From Bacteroidales bacterium (GTDB taxonomy: Bacteria; Bacteroidota; Bacteroidia; Bacteroidales; WCHB1-69), in assembly GCA_031287215.1 (NCBI GenBank), contig JAITTF010000205.1, positions 1 through 38,023 of the forward strand: a stretch of 38,023 nt of DNA. Reading direction: 5' to 3'. A program made the position numbers and the translations under genes. Shown here one piece after another: positions 15,923 through 25,599 of the stretch; the stretch's first letter is position 1, and each line of letters opens with the position of its first letter. The notes below the pieces were generated by a model. It was not told the origin of the DNA and ran no database searches. It saw only the letters and a list, made by a program, of their open reading frames with translations.

Positions 15923-17758
15923 TTAAAATTGTTTATTAATTTCATTAACTAATTCTTCAACAGTGAACGGTTGACCTTGAACCTTATTGTACTGTAGATA
16001 TTGATATTGAGGAAATTGTATTCTCAGGTAGTTGGCAAATTGTCCGCTATTGAGTTCACAAACCAATATTTTCTTATATTTTCCTAATAATTCTGCTGTA
16101 TTCATTGGGAGAGGCATAATATTAGTAAAATGAGCATGAGCTACTTTTTTACCACCACTGATCACCTCTTTTACCGCTACACCCACTTGTCCTTGAGTGC
16201 CGCCCCAGCTTACTACCAACAATTCGCCTGATTTAGCACCGGAAACTTGTTGTAGTGGGATTTTCTTAGCTACACGTTTTACTTTTTCATTTCTATAATA
16301 AACCATCTTTTCGTGATTCAGCGGATCTGTAGAGACATTACCAAGAACATCACTCTTTTCCAAACCACCAATACGATGTCTCAAACCTTCAGTCCCCGGG
16401 ATTGCCCATTGTCTGATAAAAGTTTCAGGGTCTCTGCGATAAGGTTTATAATCAGGGTCATTAGCTTTTGCTACAGGGGAATGAATTGGAGGAAGGTCGG
16501 CAACACGAGGAATACGGAATACTTCACTACCTTGTCCTATATAACCATCTGTTAATAAGATACAAGGGGTCATAGTTTCCAAAGCTAATTTGGCAGCATT
16601 ATAGGCTTGATAAAAGCAATCTCCCGGAGAGGAGGCTGCAATGACGATGCAGGGAGCTTCACCATTTCTACCATAAAGAGCTATATTCAAGTCCGATTGT
16701 TCTGATTTGGTAGGTAATCCTGTAGAAGGACCACCACGTTGAACGTCCACAATAATTAAAGGCAACTCGGTAATGACTGCCAAGCCAAGAGCTTCTGCTT
16801 TCAATGAAAGACCTGGACCTGAAGTCGTAGTACATGCCATAGCACCTGAATAAGCGGCACCAATAGCTGAACAGATACCTGCAATCTCATCTTCAGCTTG
16901 GAAAACCTTTGCTGAGAGAGATTTATATTTTGCCAATTCGCATAAAATATCGGTAGCCGGTGTAATAGGATAAGAACCTAAGAACAATTTATGTCCCGAA
17001 CGTTCGGAAGCAGCCAACAATCCCCATGCTGTGGCAATATTACCGGTAATATTTCTATATTTTCCTTTTGGGAGGTCAACAGGAGCTACTCTGTAGGTAG
17101 TTTGAAACAACTCTAAAGTTTCAGCAAAATTATAGCCCTTTTGCATTACTTGCTTATTGATGAGCGCTACGTCCATTTTTTTCGCAAAACGTTTATCCAA
17201 CAATTTACAAGGGGTATCTAATTCAAAATTAAAAGCAAAATAGATCATTCCTAAGCAGAACATATTTTTTGTTCTTGCAGCATCTTTTGGCGACATGCCA
17301 AGTGCTTGAGCGGTCTCTCTTGCCATAGTAGTAATCGGAGGGGCTACGACAATATAAGAACTTAGCGATTCATCTTCCAAAGGATTAGTTTCGCAATTGG
17401 CTTTTTTAAGAGCCGGTTCGTCAAAAGCGTCACCATCAACTAAAATCATGCCTCCTTTTTTAACCCATTTAAGGTTAGCTACTAAAGCAGCAGGATTCAT
17501 AGCGACTAAAATATCGCATTGATCACCGATAATACGGGTCTCTTTTCCTATATGAACTTGATAGCCCGAAACCCCTGCTACGGTATTGTGAGGTGCTCTA
17601 ATTTCTGCGGGATAGTCAGGAAAAGTAGCAATATCATTTCCTGCTAATGCAGCAGCATCAGAAAAAAGTGTCCCGGTAAGTTGCATTCCATCGCCAGAAT
17701 CACCGGCAAACTTCACAACGACACTGTTTCTCCCTAAAATTTGTTTTTGTGTTGCCAT
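15923..17758 (-). CDS. korA: 2-oxoglutarate (2-oxoacid):acceptor oxidoreductase subunit alpha
   Basis: VVKFAGDSGDGMQLTGTLFSDAAALAGNDIATFPDYPAEIRAP, SYPITPATDIL, TTSGPGLSLKAEALGLAV, QRGGPSTGLPTKSEQSDL. Start MATQKQI at 17758 is more likely than 17809. Confidence 0.95.
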   Translation of the reverse strand: MATQKQILGRNSVVVKFAGDSGDGMQLTGTLFSDAAALAGNDIATFPDYPAEIRAPHNTVAGVSGYQVHIGKETRIIGDQCDILVAMNPAALVANLKWVKKGGMILVDGDAFDEPALKKANCETNPLEDESLSSYIVVAPPITTMARETAQALGMSPKDAARTKNMFCLGMIYFAFNFELDTPCKLLDKRFAKKMDVALINKQVMQKGYNFAETLELFQTTYRVAPVDLPKGKYRNITGNIATAWGLLAASERSGHKLFLGSYPITPATDILCELAKYKSLSAKVFQAEDEIAGICSAIGAAYSGAMACTTTSGPGLSLKAEALGLAVITELPLIIVDVQRGGPSTGLPTKSEQSDLNIALYGRNGEAPCIVIAASSPGDCFYQAYNAAKLALETMTPCILLTDGYIGQGSEVFRIPRVADLPPIHSPVAKANDPDYKPYRRDPETFIRQWAIPGTEGLRHRIGGLEKSDVLGNVSTDPLNHEKMVYYRNEKVKRVAKKIPLQQVSGAKSGELLVVSWGGTQGQVGVAVKEVISGGKKVAHAHFTNIMPLPMNTAELLGKYKKILVCELNSGQFANYLRIQFPQYQYLQYNKVQGQPFTVEELVNEINKQF

Positions 17759-17987
17759 AAAAATGTTATAAAAAGTTGTTTTATGTAAAATAATCGACAA
17801 AAAAAGCAAAAACGGATTTTATAAACAACTCATTTTTAAAGCATTATCTATAAAACCAATACAAATTTACTTTAGGACAAAAGTATAAAAAAAAATGGTG
17901 TTAGCCTTGAAAATAATAAAAAAAACAAAAAAAACAGATTATTGTACTTTGGTTCACAATAGGTCTATTGAAAGTAATAAACAACGA

Positions 17988-18554
17988 TCACTTTTTCAAC
18001 AACATTTCTACCACTTTTGGATATAGATGATGTTCAAGTTGATGAATTTGTGCTTCAATCGTGTCAATATCCTCATTTTCGGATATTTTAAAGCAATCCT
18101 GAGCGATAATTTTGCCGGTATCCATATCTTCTTCTACATAATGGATCGTAATGCCAAAGATTTTTACACCGTATTGATATGCCTGTTCAATGGCATGTAA
18201 TCCGGGAAAAGCAGGCAATAAGGAGGGATGAATGTTGATAATTTTTCCTTCAAATTGATCTAATAATACTTTTCCAATAATGCGCATGTAACCCGCTAAA
18301 ACGATTAAATCTACCTGTTTTTGCTTTAGAATGGTGGCGATAGCCATTTCATACGCCTCTTTATTGGGGTAATTTTTCGCATTAAATACGAAGGTGTCTA
18401 TATTGTTTTGGGCAGCTCTTTCAATGGCGTAACACCCCTCTTTATCGGAGACTAATAACACAATTGCTGCATGGAGTTTGTCTTTTTCTATAGCCTCTAT
18501 CAGTGCTTGGAAATTGGACCCAAAACCACTTGCAAAAATGGCAATTTTTTTCAT
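17988..18554 (-). CDS. purN: Phosphoribosylglycinamide formyltransferase
   Basis: IAIFASGFGSNFQALIEAI, VLAGYMRIIG, INIHPSLLPAFPGLHAIEQA, GITIHYVEEDMDTGKIIAQ. Confidence 0.95.
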   Translation of the reverse strand: MKKIAIFASGFGSNFQALIEAIEKDKLHAAIVLLVSDKEGCYAIERAAQNNIDTFVFNAKNYPNKEAYEMAIATILKQKQVDLIVLAGYMRIIGKVLLDQFEGKIINIHPSLLPAFPGLHAIEQAYQYGVKIFGITIHYVEEDMDTGKIIAQDCFKISENEDIDTIEAQIHQLEHHLYPKVVEMLLKK

Positions 18555-18572
18555 AAATCAGAATAAACAAAA

Positions 18573-19598
18573 TTATAACAAAGTAACATTCTCTCCTTCA
18601 ACAACTTTTCCAATAATTACCGATTTTTCTTCTTCTTGAGATAATAGGGATAATGTTGTGTCCACATCTTGCGGATGAGCTATCAAAATCATCCCAATAC
18701 CCATATTAAAAATGTTGTACATCTGACGATGAGGGATGTTGCCTTTTTCTTCTAAAAATTTAAAAATGGGAGGCATTTCCCATTTTTGGGTGTCAATTTC
18801 TACGCCTTGTCCGGATTGAAGTACACGAGGAATATTTTCGTCAAAACCACCACCTGTAATATGACAAATAGCGTGAATATCAATAGTTTCTAACACTTTG
18901 AGTACCGGTTTAACGTAAATACGGGTAGGGGTAAGCAATACTTCACCCAAAATACCGTTCAGTTCCTCTTGATAATCTTTCAGATTGAGTTTTAAATCTT
19001 TCAGAATCACTTTTCTCACCAACGAAAATCCATTAGAATGTACTCCGGAAGAGGGTAATCCGATCAGAACGTCCCCCACCGCAACTTTTTTACCGTCTAT
19101 CAAGCGACTTTTTTCCACAGCACCCACCGTAAACCCTGCAATATCATACTCTTCTTCGGAATACATATCAGGCATTTCAGCGGTTTCGCCACCAATGAGT
19201 GCACAGTTAGCCATGACACAACCATCTACAATGCCCTTGACAATCTGTTCGATTTTGGCAGGAAAATTCTTACCTACAGCAATGTAATCCAAGAAAAAGA
19301 GCGGAGCCGCTCCTTGAGCTAAAACATCATTAACACACATCGCAACTACATCAATACCAATAGTATCGTGTTGATCCATAAGAAAAGCTATCTTCAATTT
19401 GGTACCAACACCATCGGTACCACTCACTAAGACAGGCTCTTTCAAATGCAAAGCGGAGAGGTCAAACATGCCACCAAAGGCACCTATGTTGCCCATCACT
19501 CCTAAACGACTGCTTCTTGCAATATGTTTTTTAATTCTTGCTACGGATTCGTAACCGGCTTCTAAGCTAACGCCGGCTTTTTCATACATCTGTGCCAT
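18573..19598 (-). CDS. purM: Phosphoribosylformylglycinamidine cyclo-ligase (AIR synthetase)
   Basis: [78 protein letters not shown]. Start MAQMYEKAG at 19598 fits the promoter at 19614-19622, which would lie inside the listed 19625 start. Confidence 0.95.
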   Translation of the reverse strand: MAQMYEKAGVSLEAGYESVARIKKHIARSSRLGVMGNIGAFGGMFDLSALHLKEPVLVSGTDGVGTKLKIAFLMDQHDTIGIDVVAMCVNDVLAQGAAPLFFLDYIAVGKNFPAKIEQIVKGIVDGCVMANCALIGGETAEMPDMYSEEEYDIAGFTVGAVEKSRLIDGKKVAVGDVLIGLPSSGVHSNGFSLVRKVILKDLKLNLKDYQEELNGILGEVLLTPTRIYVKPVLKVLETIDIHAICHITGGGFDENIPRVLQSGQGVEIDTQKWEMPPIFKFLEEKGNIPHRQMYNIFNMGIGMILIAHPQDVDTTLSLLSQEEEKSVIIGKVVEGENVTLL

Positions 19599-19613
19599 AT
19601 CACTATTTTTTGT

Positions 19614-19622
19614 GCAAAAATA
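19614..19622 (-). promoter_or_regulatory. TATTTTTGC -7 element for purMN
   Basis: TAnnTTTGC immediately upstream of the corrected purM start. Confidence 0.45.
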
Positions 19623-19675
19623 CAAGATTTTTTTTGACTAACACTCTTTTTTTTGAAAATGTCAATAATTTTATG

Positions 19676-19684
19676 TATGTTTGC
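19676..19684 (+). promoter_or_regulatory. TATGTTTGC -7 element for gldF
   Basis: TAnnTTTGC match 20 bp upstream of 19704. Confidence 0.5.
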
Positions 19685-19703
19685 ATTTTAAAAATAGTTT
19701 TTC

Positions 19704-20435
19704 ATGTTTAGTCTATATTTTAAAGAGATCAAAAGTTGGTTAAGTTCGTTAACCGGATATATTTTTATCATTGTATTTTTAGCGGCAACTTCGCTGTTTC
19801 TTTGGTTTTTTCCTAATATCAACAACGTCTTATACACCAGATTAGCCGATTTGCAAGGGCTATTTAGTTTGTCGAGATTTCTCTTTTTGCTTCTTATTCC
19901 AGCCATCACGATGCGTTCATTTGCGGAAGAACAGCGTACAGGGACTATCGAATTGCTGTTTACAAAACCTCTTTCCGATAATCAGATTATTTTGGCAAAA
20001 TTTCTCTCTTCTCTCACTTTGCTAGTCATTGCCTTAATTCCTACTTTGATATACATTGTATCTGTATGGCTTTTGGGCAATCCTCAAGGTAATTTAGATA
20101 TGGGGAGTACGTGGGGTTCATACTTAGGGTTGATTTTATTAGGTTCTGCGTTTATTTCTATAGGCATTTTTGTTTCCAGTCTTACCTCCAATCAAATTGT
20201 TGCTTTTCTCTTATCGGCAGCCATCTGTTTTTTATTAACTTTTGCTTTCGAATATGTCTATTCTTTTGAATTTCTTGGAAATTTCGGCTATTTTATCAAA
20301 ACTATCGGCATTGACCATCATTACAGTGCCATTAGTAAAGGGGTTATTGATTCCCGCGACATCCTCTATTTTCTGAGTGTTATCTTCATCTTCCTCTTTG
20401 GTACCAAAGCAGTGTTGATGAAAAAAAGATGGTAA
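19704..20435 (+). CDS. gldF: Gliding motility-associated ABC transporter permease GldF
   Basis: ABC-2 permease topology; LYFKEIKSWLSSLTGYIFI, LLIPAITMRSFAEEQRTGTIELLFTKPLSDNQIILAKF, SAISKGVIDSRDILYFLSVI. Confidence 0.88.
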   Translation: MFSLYFKEIKSWLSSLTGYIFIIVFLAATSLFLWFFPNINNVLYTRLADLQGLFSLSRFLFLLLIPAITMRSFAEEQRTGTIELLFTKPLSDNQIILAKFLSSLTLLVIALIPTLIYIVSVWLLGNPQGNLDMGSTWGSYLGLILLGSAFISIGIFVSSLTSNQIVAFLLSAAICFLLTFAFEYVYSFEFLGNFGYFIKTIGIDHHYSAISKGVIDSRDILYFLSVIFIFLFGTKAVLMKKRW

Positions 20436-20447
20436 TTTAAACACTCC

Positions 20448-21134
20448 TTATACTGATAAAAGCATTTTTTCTATTGCTACAAGAGGTAATACGATATAGG
20501 TAATAAAACAAACAACAAAAGAAAATTGATTGATTTTACACATGGTATTCAAAACAAGTACTCTAATAAAAAAAATTACAAATAAAAACACATTAATAGT
20601 GAGCATAATCCAGATTATTGCTTTGAAAGGAGTATAAAAATAGATAATAATACCAGGAAGTATAACAAAACAATTCAAATGTAATAAAATAAGTAATAGT
20701 GAATTGTAAATTTTATAATATTGAAAATAATTGAAAATATATAAAAATAGTCGAGCAGACAAATCAATAAACAAATAGATCGCAAAAAACAAGAGTGCTG
20801 CCATCCATAATCCGGTTGTTGTGTTATAATCCGGTAATGAATTTGCAAAAAAACAATCGATGATTGTATATCCTAAAAGAGTATGAAGCAAAATAATAAT
20901 AATTGACCTCAAAGACAATTTTTTGGAATTATAGAAAGAGTCTTTTGTTGTGAGATAAAAAAAAACTCTGAAAGAAAAAAAAGCCAAAAAAACCTTTCCA
21001 ATCCGTTGCTTCAAAAAACCATAACAGAAACCTAATAAGACAAATACTGTCAAAACAATCAAGAACAACCAAATAGGAGGAGATGAAAAATGAATTTTTT
21101 CATCACTAAAAACAAAACCCAAAAGATTGATCAT
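20448..21134 (-). CDS. Multi-pass membrane protein, DUF4271-like
   Basis: About 6 TM segments, Bacteroidota-type; FLKQRIGKVFLAFFSFRVFFYL and SLRSIIIILLHTLLGYTI are reminiscent of DUF4271. Confidence 0.45.
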   Translation of the reverse strand: MINLLGFVFSDEKIHFSSPPIWLFLIVLTVFVLLGFCYGFLKQRIGKVFLAFFSFRVFFYLTTKDSFYNSKKLSLRSIIIILLHTLLGYTIIDCFFANSLPDYNTTTGLWMAALLFFAIYLFIDLSARLFLYIFNYFQYYKIYNSLLLILLHLNCFVILPGIIIYFYTPFKAIIWIMLTINVFLFVIFFIRVLVLNTMCKINQFSFVVCFITYIVLPLVAIEKMLLSV

Positions 21135-21152
21135 AGCTCGTTTGGAGAGATT

Positions 21153-21887
21153 TTAGTGTTGTATGATTAATTTTTGAGAAACTATTTTCTGCTTATTATT
21201 TTCAAAGGTGTAAAAATAAATTCCATTTGAAAGTCCTGAAAGATCAAGTTTAACCTCTCCCGAATTGTTTAGAAGTGATAATCTTGTTACCGTTTGACCA
21301 ACAAAATTGATTAAAGAAAAACTTAAATTATGAACTTCCTGTATAGGAAGTTCATAAGCAATAGTAACCTGCTGATTGGCAGGATTCGGATATGCGTTGA
21401 TTTTCTTTACCGTAAAAACTTGAGCAACTGAAAGTGGCTCATTGGAAATAGTAACATAAAGTACCGTATTGTCTGTTGGATCATCTTCGTTGAAAAATGT
21501 AATTTTAGCTTTTGTCGTTCCTACTCCATTGTTATACTGTAGATGAAATGCATGATCTTCATCGGAAAGTGTGTCTAATACAAATCCTGCAGGCATTAAA
21601 TAAGATTCTGCCGAATATTCTCCTGAAGTACACTCGAAATTAAAACAATATTGAAAATCAGCATCTTGTGCTAATGTTATGATCTCTTTTCTGATCTTTA
21701 AAGGAATATCTGTAGCACTATTATTGGCAATATCAAAATAATAAAATGCATTTGGACTACTCAGAGGAAGTACAAAATTTACAGTATCATTATTCTCAAA
21801 TGTATAGCCATCATACGATACCGAAAATGATTGACTATAGGAAGAATATGCACAAAACACTATTAATAAGGCAATTAATTTTTTCAT
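21153..21887 (-). CDS. T9SS type A sorting domain-containing secreted protein
   Basis: Signal peptide; C-terminal INAYPNPANQQVTIAYEL...LSLINFVGQTVTRLSLLNNSGEVKLDLSGLSNGIYFYTFENNKQKIVSQKLIIQH. Confidence 0.9.
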   Translation of the reverse strand: MKKLIALLIVFCAYSSYSQSFSVSYDGYTFENNDTVNFVLPLSSPNAFYYFDIANNSATDIPLKIRKEIITLAQDADFQYCFNFECTSGEYSAESYLMPAGFVLDTLSDEDHAFHLQYNNGVGTTKAKITFFNEDDPTDNTVLYVTISNEPLSVAQVFTVKKINAYPNPANQQVTIAYELPIQEVHNLSFSLINFVGQTVTRLSLLNNSGEVKLDLSGLSNGIYFYTFENNKQKIVSQKLIIQH

Positions 21888-21918
21888 ATCTAAAAATATT
21901 TATTCGTATTATTACCCT

Positions 21919-21927
21919 GCAAATGTA
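21919..21927 (-). promoter_or_regulatory. TACATTTGC -7 element for the T9SS cargo gene
   Basis: TAnnTTTGC match 32 bp upstream. Confidence 0.45.
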
Positions 21928-21970
21928 CATTTTTTTTTAATATAAAAAAGGATTATTAATTTAAAATTCG

Positions 21971-21979
21971 TATTTTTGC
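21971..21979 (+). promoter_or_regulatory. TATTTTTGC -7 element for murD
   Basis: TAnnTTTGC ending 4 bp before the ATG at 21983, implying a very short leader or a later start. Confidence 0.4.
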
Positions 21980-21982
21980 AAT

Positions 21983-23362
21983 ATGAAAGAAAAAATCATA
22001 AACTACCTTGAAGACAAAAAAACCATCCTCCTCGGTTTTGGAAAAGAGGGAATCTCCTCTTATCACTTTATCAGGAGCTATTTTCCTGATTTACAAATCA
22101 CTATTGCGGATAGAAACACTATTGATGTTTCTGATATTGTAGAAGATCGTCATGTAACATTTGTTTTTGGCAGTCAGTATGATCAAAATTTGAATGATTT
22201 TGATATTATTCTCAAATCACCGGGTATCAATTTATCCCATATTAACTATTTGATAGATCCCAAGAAAATCTCCTCCCAAACCGACCTGTTTTTGATGGCA
22301 TATCGCAATCAGGTCATTGGTGTTACCGGCACTAAAGGGAAAAGCACTACCTCCTCATTGATCTACCACATTCTGAATAGTGCAGGTAAAAAGGTATTGT
22401 TAGCCGGAAATATTGGCACTCCTCTGTTTGATACGATTCATGCAATTGATAATGACACTGTTATTGTTGCCGAATTATCAGCGCATCAGCTTGAATATCT
22501 GCATTATTCACCTCATATCGCGCTCTTTCTCAACTGCTTCCCTGAACATTTAGACCATTTTACCTCTTTTAATGATTATCAATTAGCAAAATTCAACATT
22601 CTTCATTACCAAACCGAAAACGATACCTTTATATACAATAGAGACAACATTCATATAGCAAATCTATTTCATCAACATCATTATCAACGGCAAACCTATC
22701 CTTTCAGTAAGGAAAATGCCCCCTCAGACGGTGCTTTTGCGGACAATAAAAACATTTATCTTTATGAAAATAAAGAAGTTGTCTCTACGTTTCATCTTGA
22801 AGGTTTGTCACATCTTCCCGGCAAGCATAATTTTTATAATATTATGGCTGCCATTCTCGCAGTAAAAAGGTATCACTGTTCGGATGAGGATATTGTAAAA
22901 GCACTTCATAGTTTTAAACCTTTAGAGCATCGAATAGAGTTTATAGGTACTTTGCAGGGCATTAATTTCTATAACGACAGTATCTCTACAATTCCTGAGG
23001 CAACTATTGCGGCTGTTAATGCCGTGAAAAATTGCGACACCCTGATCCTGGGCGGTTTTGATAGAGGAATAGATTATAGTGAACTAATAGCGTTTTTACA
23101 TCAATCAAAAATTAGAAATATTGCTTTTGTAGGAGCTGTAGGTAAACGAATTTTAAAAGAGTGGCAAGCGTATCATCATGGTATTGATAAAAAATATATT
23201 ATTGAAAATGACTATTCTAAGATTGTAGCGTTTGCATTTGCCAATACCCAAAAAGGAGCTACTTGTCTGCTCTCCCCTGCGGCTTCAAGTTACGACCAAT
23301 TTAAAAATTTTGAAGAACGAGGTACTCAGTTTAAAAATTTAATTTTAGACTTCATTCAATAA
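21983..23362 (+). CDS. murD: UDP-N-acetylmuramoyl-L-alanine--D-glutamate ligase
   Basis: ILLGFGKEGISSYHFIR, GVTGTKGKSTTSSLIYHIL, ELSAHQLEYL, NCFPEHLDHF, LPGKHNFYNIMAA, LEHRIEFIGTLQGINFYNDSISTIPEATIAAV. Confidence 0.94.
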   Translation: MKEKIINYLEDKKTILLGFGKEGISSYHFIRSYFPDLQITIADRNTIDVSDIVEDRHVTFVFGSQYDQNLNDFDIILKSPGINLSHINYLIDPKKISSQTDLFLMAYRNQVIGVTGTKGKSTTSSLIYHILNSAGKKVLLAGNIGTPLFDTIHAIDNDTVIVAELSAHQLEYLHYSPHIALFLNCFPEHLDHFTSFNDYQLAKFNILHYQTENDTFIYNRDNIHIANLFHQHHYQRQTYPFSKENAPSDGAFADNKNIYLYENKEVVSTFHLEGLSHLPGKHNFYNIMAAILAVKRYHCSDEDIVKALHSFKPLEHRIEFIGTLQGINFYNDSISTIPEATIAAVNAVKNCDTLILGGFDRGIDYSELIAFLHQSKIRNIAFVGAVGKRILKEWQAYHHGIDKKYIIENDYSKIVAFAFANTQKGATCLLSPAASSYDQFKNFEERGTQFKNLILDFIQ

Positions 23363-23426
23363 AAAAAAAACTTTTTCGTTATTCCTCTGATAAAACTTTT
23401 TTTATTAATATCAACAGAAAATTATT

Positions 23427-23963
23427 ATGAATAAAAAAATCACATTTATTGCTGTTTTCTTGATGTTTTTTGCATTTTTTGGATGTAACAACCGCACTTC
23501 TTCAAACGATACGCAACAAAATAGTACTGACAATGATAAAATTTCTTCTTTTAGCATAGATGAAAATAATATGACTCAAATTCCTGAAGAAGATTTATCG
23601 GGTGAAGTAATCCTTATTACAGAAGAGGATTTTTCATTACGAATCAGCGACTTTGACGATGATGATAGTTTTAGATATAAGGGAAAAACGCCTTGCATTG
23701 TTGATTTTTTTGCCGGATGGTGTGCACCTTGCCATAGATTGCATCCCGTTTTAGTGGAATTAGCTAAAGAATATAAAGGAAAAATCATATTCTATCAGGT
23801 TGATGTTGATCGTGAACCCAATCTTTCACAAACTTTTAATGTCCAATACCTTCCTACTTTACTCTTTATGAAAGAAGACAGTGCTCCTACCATTTTTGAA
23901 GGTGCTCCTTCAAAAGAGGAACTTATTGATGCTATTAATAAAGTCTTCTTTACTGAAAAGTAG
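23427..23963 (+). CDS. Thioredoxin-fold lipoprotein
   Basis: Lipobox MFFAFFGC; VDFFAGWCAPCHRLHPVLVELAKEY...VDVDREPNLSQTFNVQYLPTLLFMK. Confidence 0.9.
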   Translation: MNKKITFIAVFLMFFAFFGCNNRTSSNDTQQNSTDNDKISSFSIDENNMTQIPEEDLSGEVILITEEDFSLRISDFDDDDSFRYKGKTPCIVDFFAGWCAPCHRLHPVLVELAKEYKGKIIFYQVDVDREPNLSQTFNVQYLPTLLFMKEDSAPTIFEGAPSKEELIDAINKVFFTEK

Positions 23964-23971
23964 ATTCTTAT

Positions 23972-25348
23972 TTGATACAAAAGACACTCAAATTTCTACA
24001 AAAAACGAACTGTAATACTAAAATGTACAAAATTCTAATAAAAAATGCCTTTTGTGTCAAAAAGAAAATAATATTATGCTATTTTGTATTTTTTAGTTCG
24101 TTATTTTCGTTTTCTCAACCCATTCCGTGTGAAAAAGTGCCTGATTTTTTTAAAATTCAAAAAGAAAAAATCAATAGACTCAACAGTACTGACCCCGATT
24201 TAATCCCATTACATGCGCTATTGGCAAAGGAGATAGACCTCGAATTACAACAGTTTGACAAAGAGACTGTCCCGCTACTACCCAAATGCGCCTCCTTAAA
24301 CTATTATAATACGGTAAAGCAGTTGGATGAATTAACCTATTCTCTAACTCTAAAAAAAGCGGATCTGTTTTATCTCTCTTCACATATAGATTCTATTTTT
24401 ATTCAAAGAGCTAAAAATGAACTTGTTGTAGGTAACAAAGATAACACGTTTTATCTGTTAGAAAGAGCTTTACTCTACAAGAGAACCAATGTTGAAGCCC
24501 TCCTTCTCTATACTAAGTTGCTTTTTGAGGACAAACAATACGATGAATCCTTACTCTATCTTCATATCCTTTATAAAGAAAGTGAAGAAAGACATCTATT
24601 TGAACAAGAAATTGGAGACTTTAATACGCTTTTTTACAAGACCATTTACAACTCTGCTGATTCATTAATCAAAAAAGAAAAGGCTTCAGAGGCTTTATAC
24701 CTATTTCAACTGTTAGAGAATTTTTGTACACAACTACCGGCAGAATATTGTAATGATGACTATTATCATGGCATCTTGAAATCTAAAGCTGGGATTTACG
24801 ACTCCTATCTGCTTATCGCAAAAGTAGCTCGTCAGAAGGGAAATAGAGAAATTGCAGAAAAATTTGTTGGCTATGCAGAGGAGTATAGGCTTGAAAACGG
24901 GGAGTATTTTAAGGAAGAACAGATTGCAGAGAACGGAGGACGGAAAACAGAAAACGGAGGAACGGAGGAGAGGATACCGGAGATTATTAAAAATAGGTCG
25001 GGGATGGTGGAAAGGAGAACGGAAGTACAGGGAAACGGAAAAATTGAAGCGGAAAGGCTGAAAGCAGAAGAACAGAAGGCAGAAAGCAGAAAGGCGGAAG
25101 AGGTGAAAAATGCTGGCAGTAAAACAGAAGAATCTAAAAACGAAGAGATTAAGAAGTTTGAGGAGGTAAAAAAGATGGAGATAGAGTATAAAAAATTGGC
25201 ATTGGAAGCATTGGAATTGTGTTTGAAAGATAAATTTGCGGAAGCCTATAAACTATTACAAAAGGCAAAAGAGATGGAAAAATGCGATTGCTTTACGAAG
25301 GATTTTAGGGTAGAGATGCTTTATGATACTTTGAAAAAGAAGTTTTAA
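23972..25348 (+). CDS. Hypothetical secreted TPR-like protein with Glu/Lys-rich low-complexity linker
   Basis: Internal signal peptide (VKKKIILCYFVFFSSLFSFSQ), TPR-like helices, then an E/K/R-rich segment encoded by a purine tract, then C-terminal ALELCLKDKFAEAYKLLQKAKEM. Confidence 0.6.
   Translation: MIQKTLKFLQKTNCNTKMYKILIKNAFCVKKKIILCYFVFFSSLFSFSQPIPCEKVPDFFKIQKEKINRLNSTDPDLIPLHALLAKEIDLELQQFDKETVPLLPKCASLNYYNTVKQLDELTYSLTLKKADLFYLSSHIDSIFIQRAKNELVVGNKDNTFYLLERALLYKRTNVEALLLYTKLLFEDKQYDESLLYLHILYKESEERHLFEQEIGDFNTLFYKTIYNSADSLIKKEKASEALYLFQLLENFCTQLPAEYCNDDYYHGILKSKAGIYDSYLLIAKVARQKGNREIAEKFVGYAEEYRLENGEYFKEEQIAENGGRKTENGGTEERIPEIIKNRSGMVERRTEVQGNGKIEAERLKAEEQKAESRKAEEVKNAGSKTEESKNEEIKKFEEVKKMEIEYKKLALEALELCLKDKFAEAYKLLQKAKEMEKCDCFTKDFRVEMLYDTLKKKF
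24884..25200 (+). repeat. Purine-rich, internally repetitive coding tract (ACGGAGGA / CAGAA / GGCGGAA units)
   Basis: AACGGAGGACGGAAAACAGAAAACGGAGGAACGGAGGAGAG and similar; strong A/G bias on the plus strand. Confidence 0.7.
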
Positions 25349-25522
25349 TATCAAAACTATCACGACACAAAATTCTGAACAAATAATGAATAGCGTTTAG
25401 AGTTCTTCAATGCAACAGATCAATACCACTCTTTTAGCTTTTCTAAAACTCTTCTTCATAGTTGCTTTTGGAGAAAAAAATTAACCGTTTTTTATTTTTT
25501 ACCCCAATTGGAAAATTTTTAC

Positions 25523-25530
25523 TACTTTTG
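25523..25530 (+). promoter_or_regulatory. TACTTTTG -7 element for the S41 peptidase
   Basis: TAnnTTTG match 70 bp upstream of 25600. Confidence 0.4.
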
Positions 25531-25599
25531 TGCGTTAATCAATTTGAAAATTAGTATTAATTTAAGCATGAAAGAGTCATTGTCAACAAAAAAATCATC

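Noticed and set aside
23362-23410. Poly-A/poly-T region after murD as a terminator
   Set aside because: A and T runs present but no convincing GC-containing stem.
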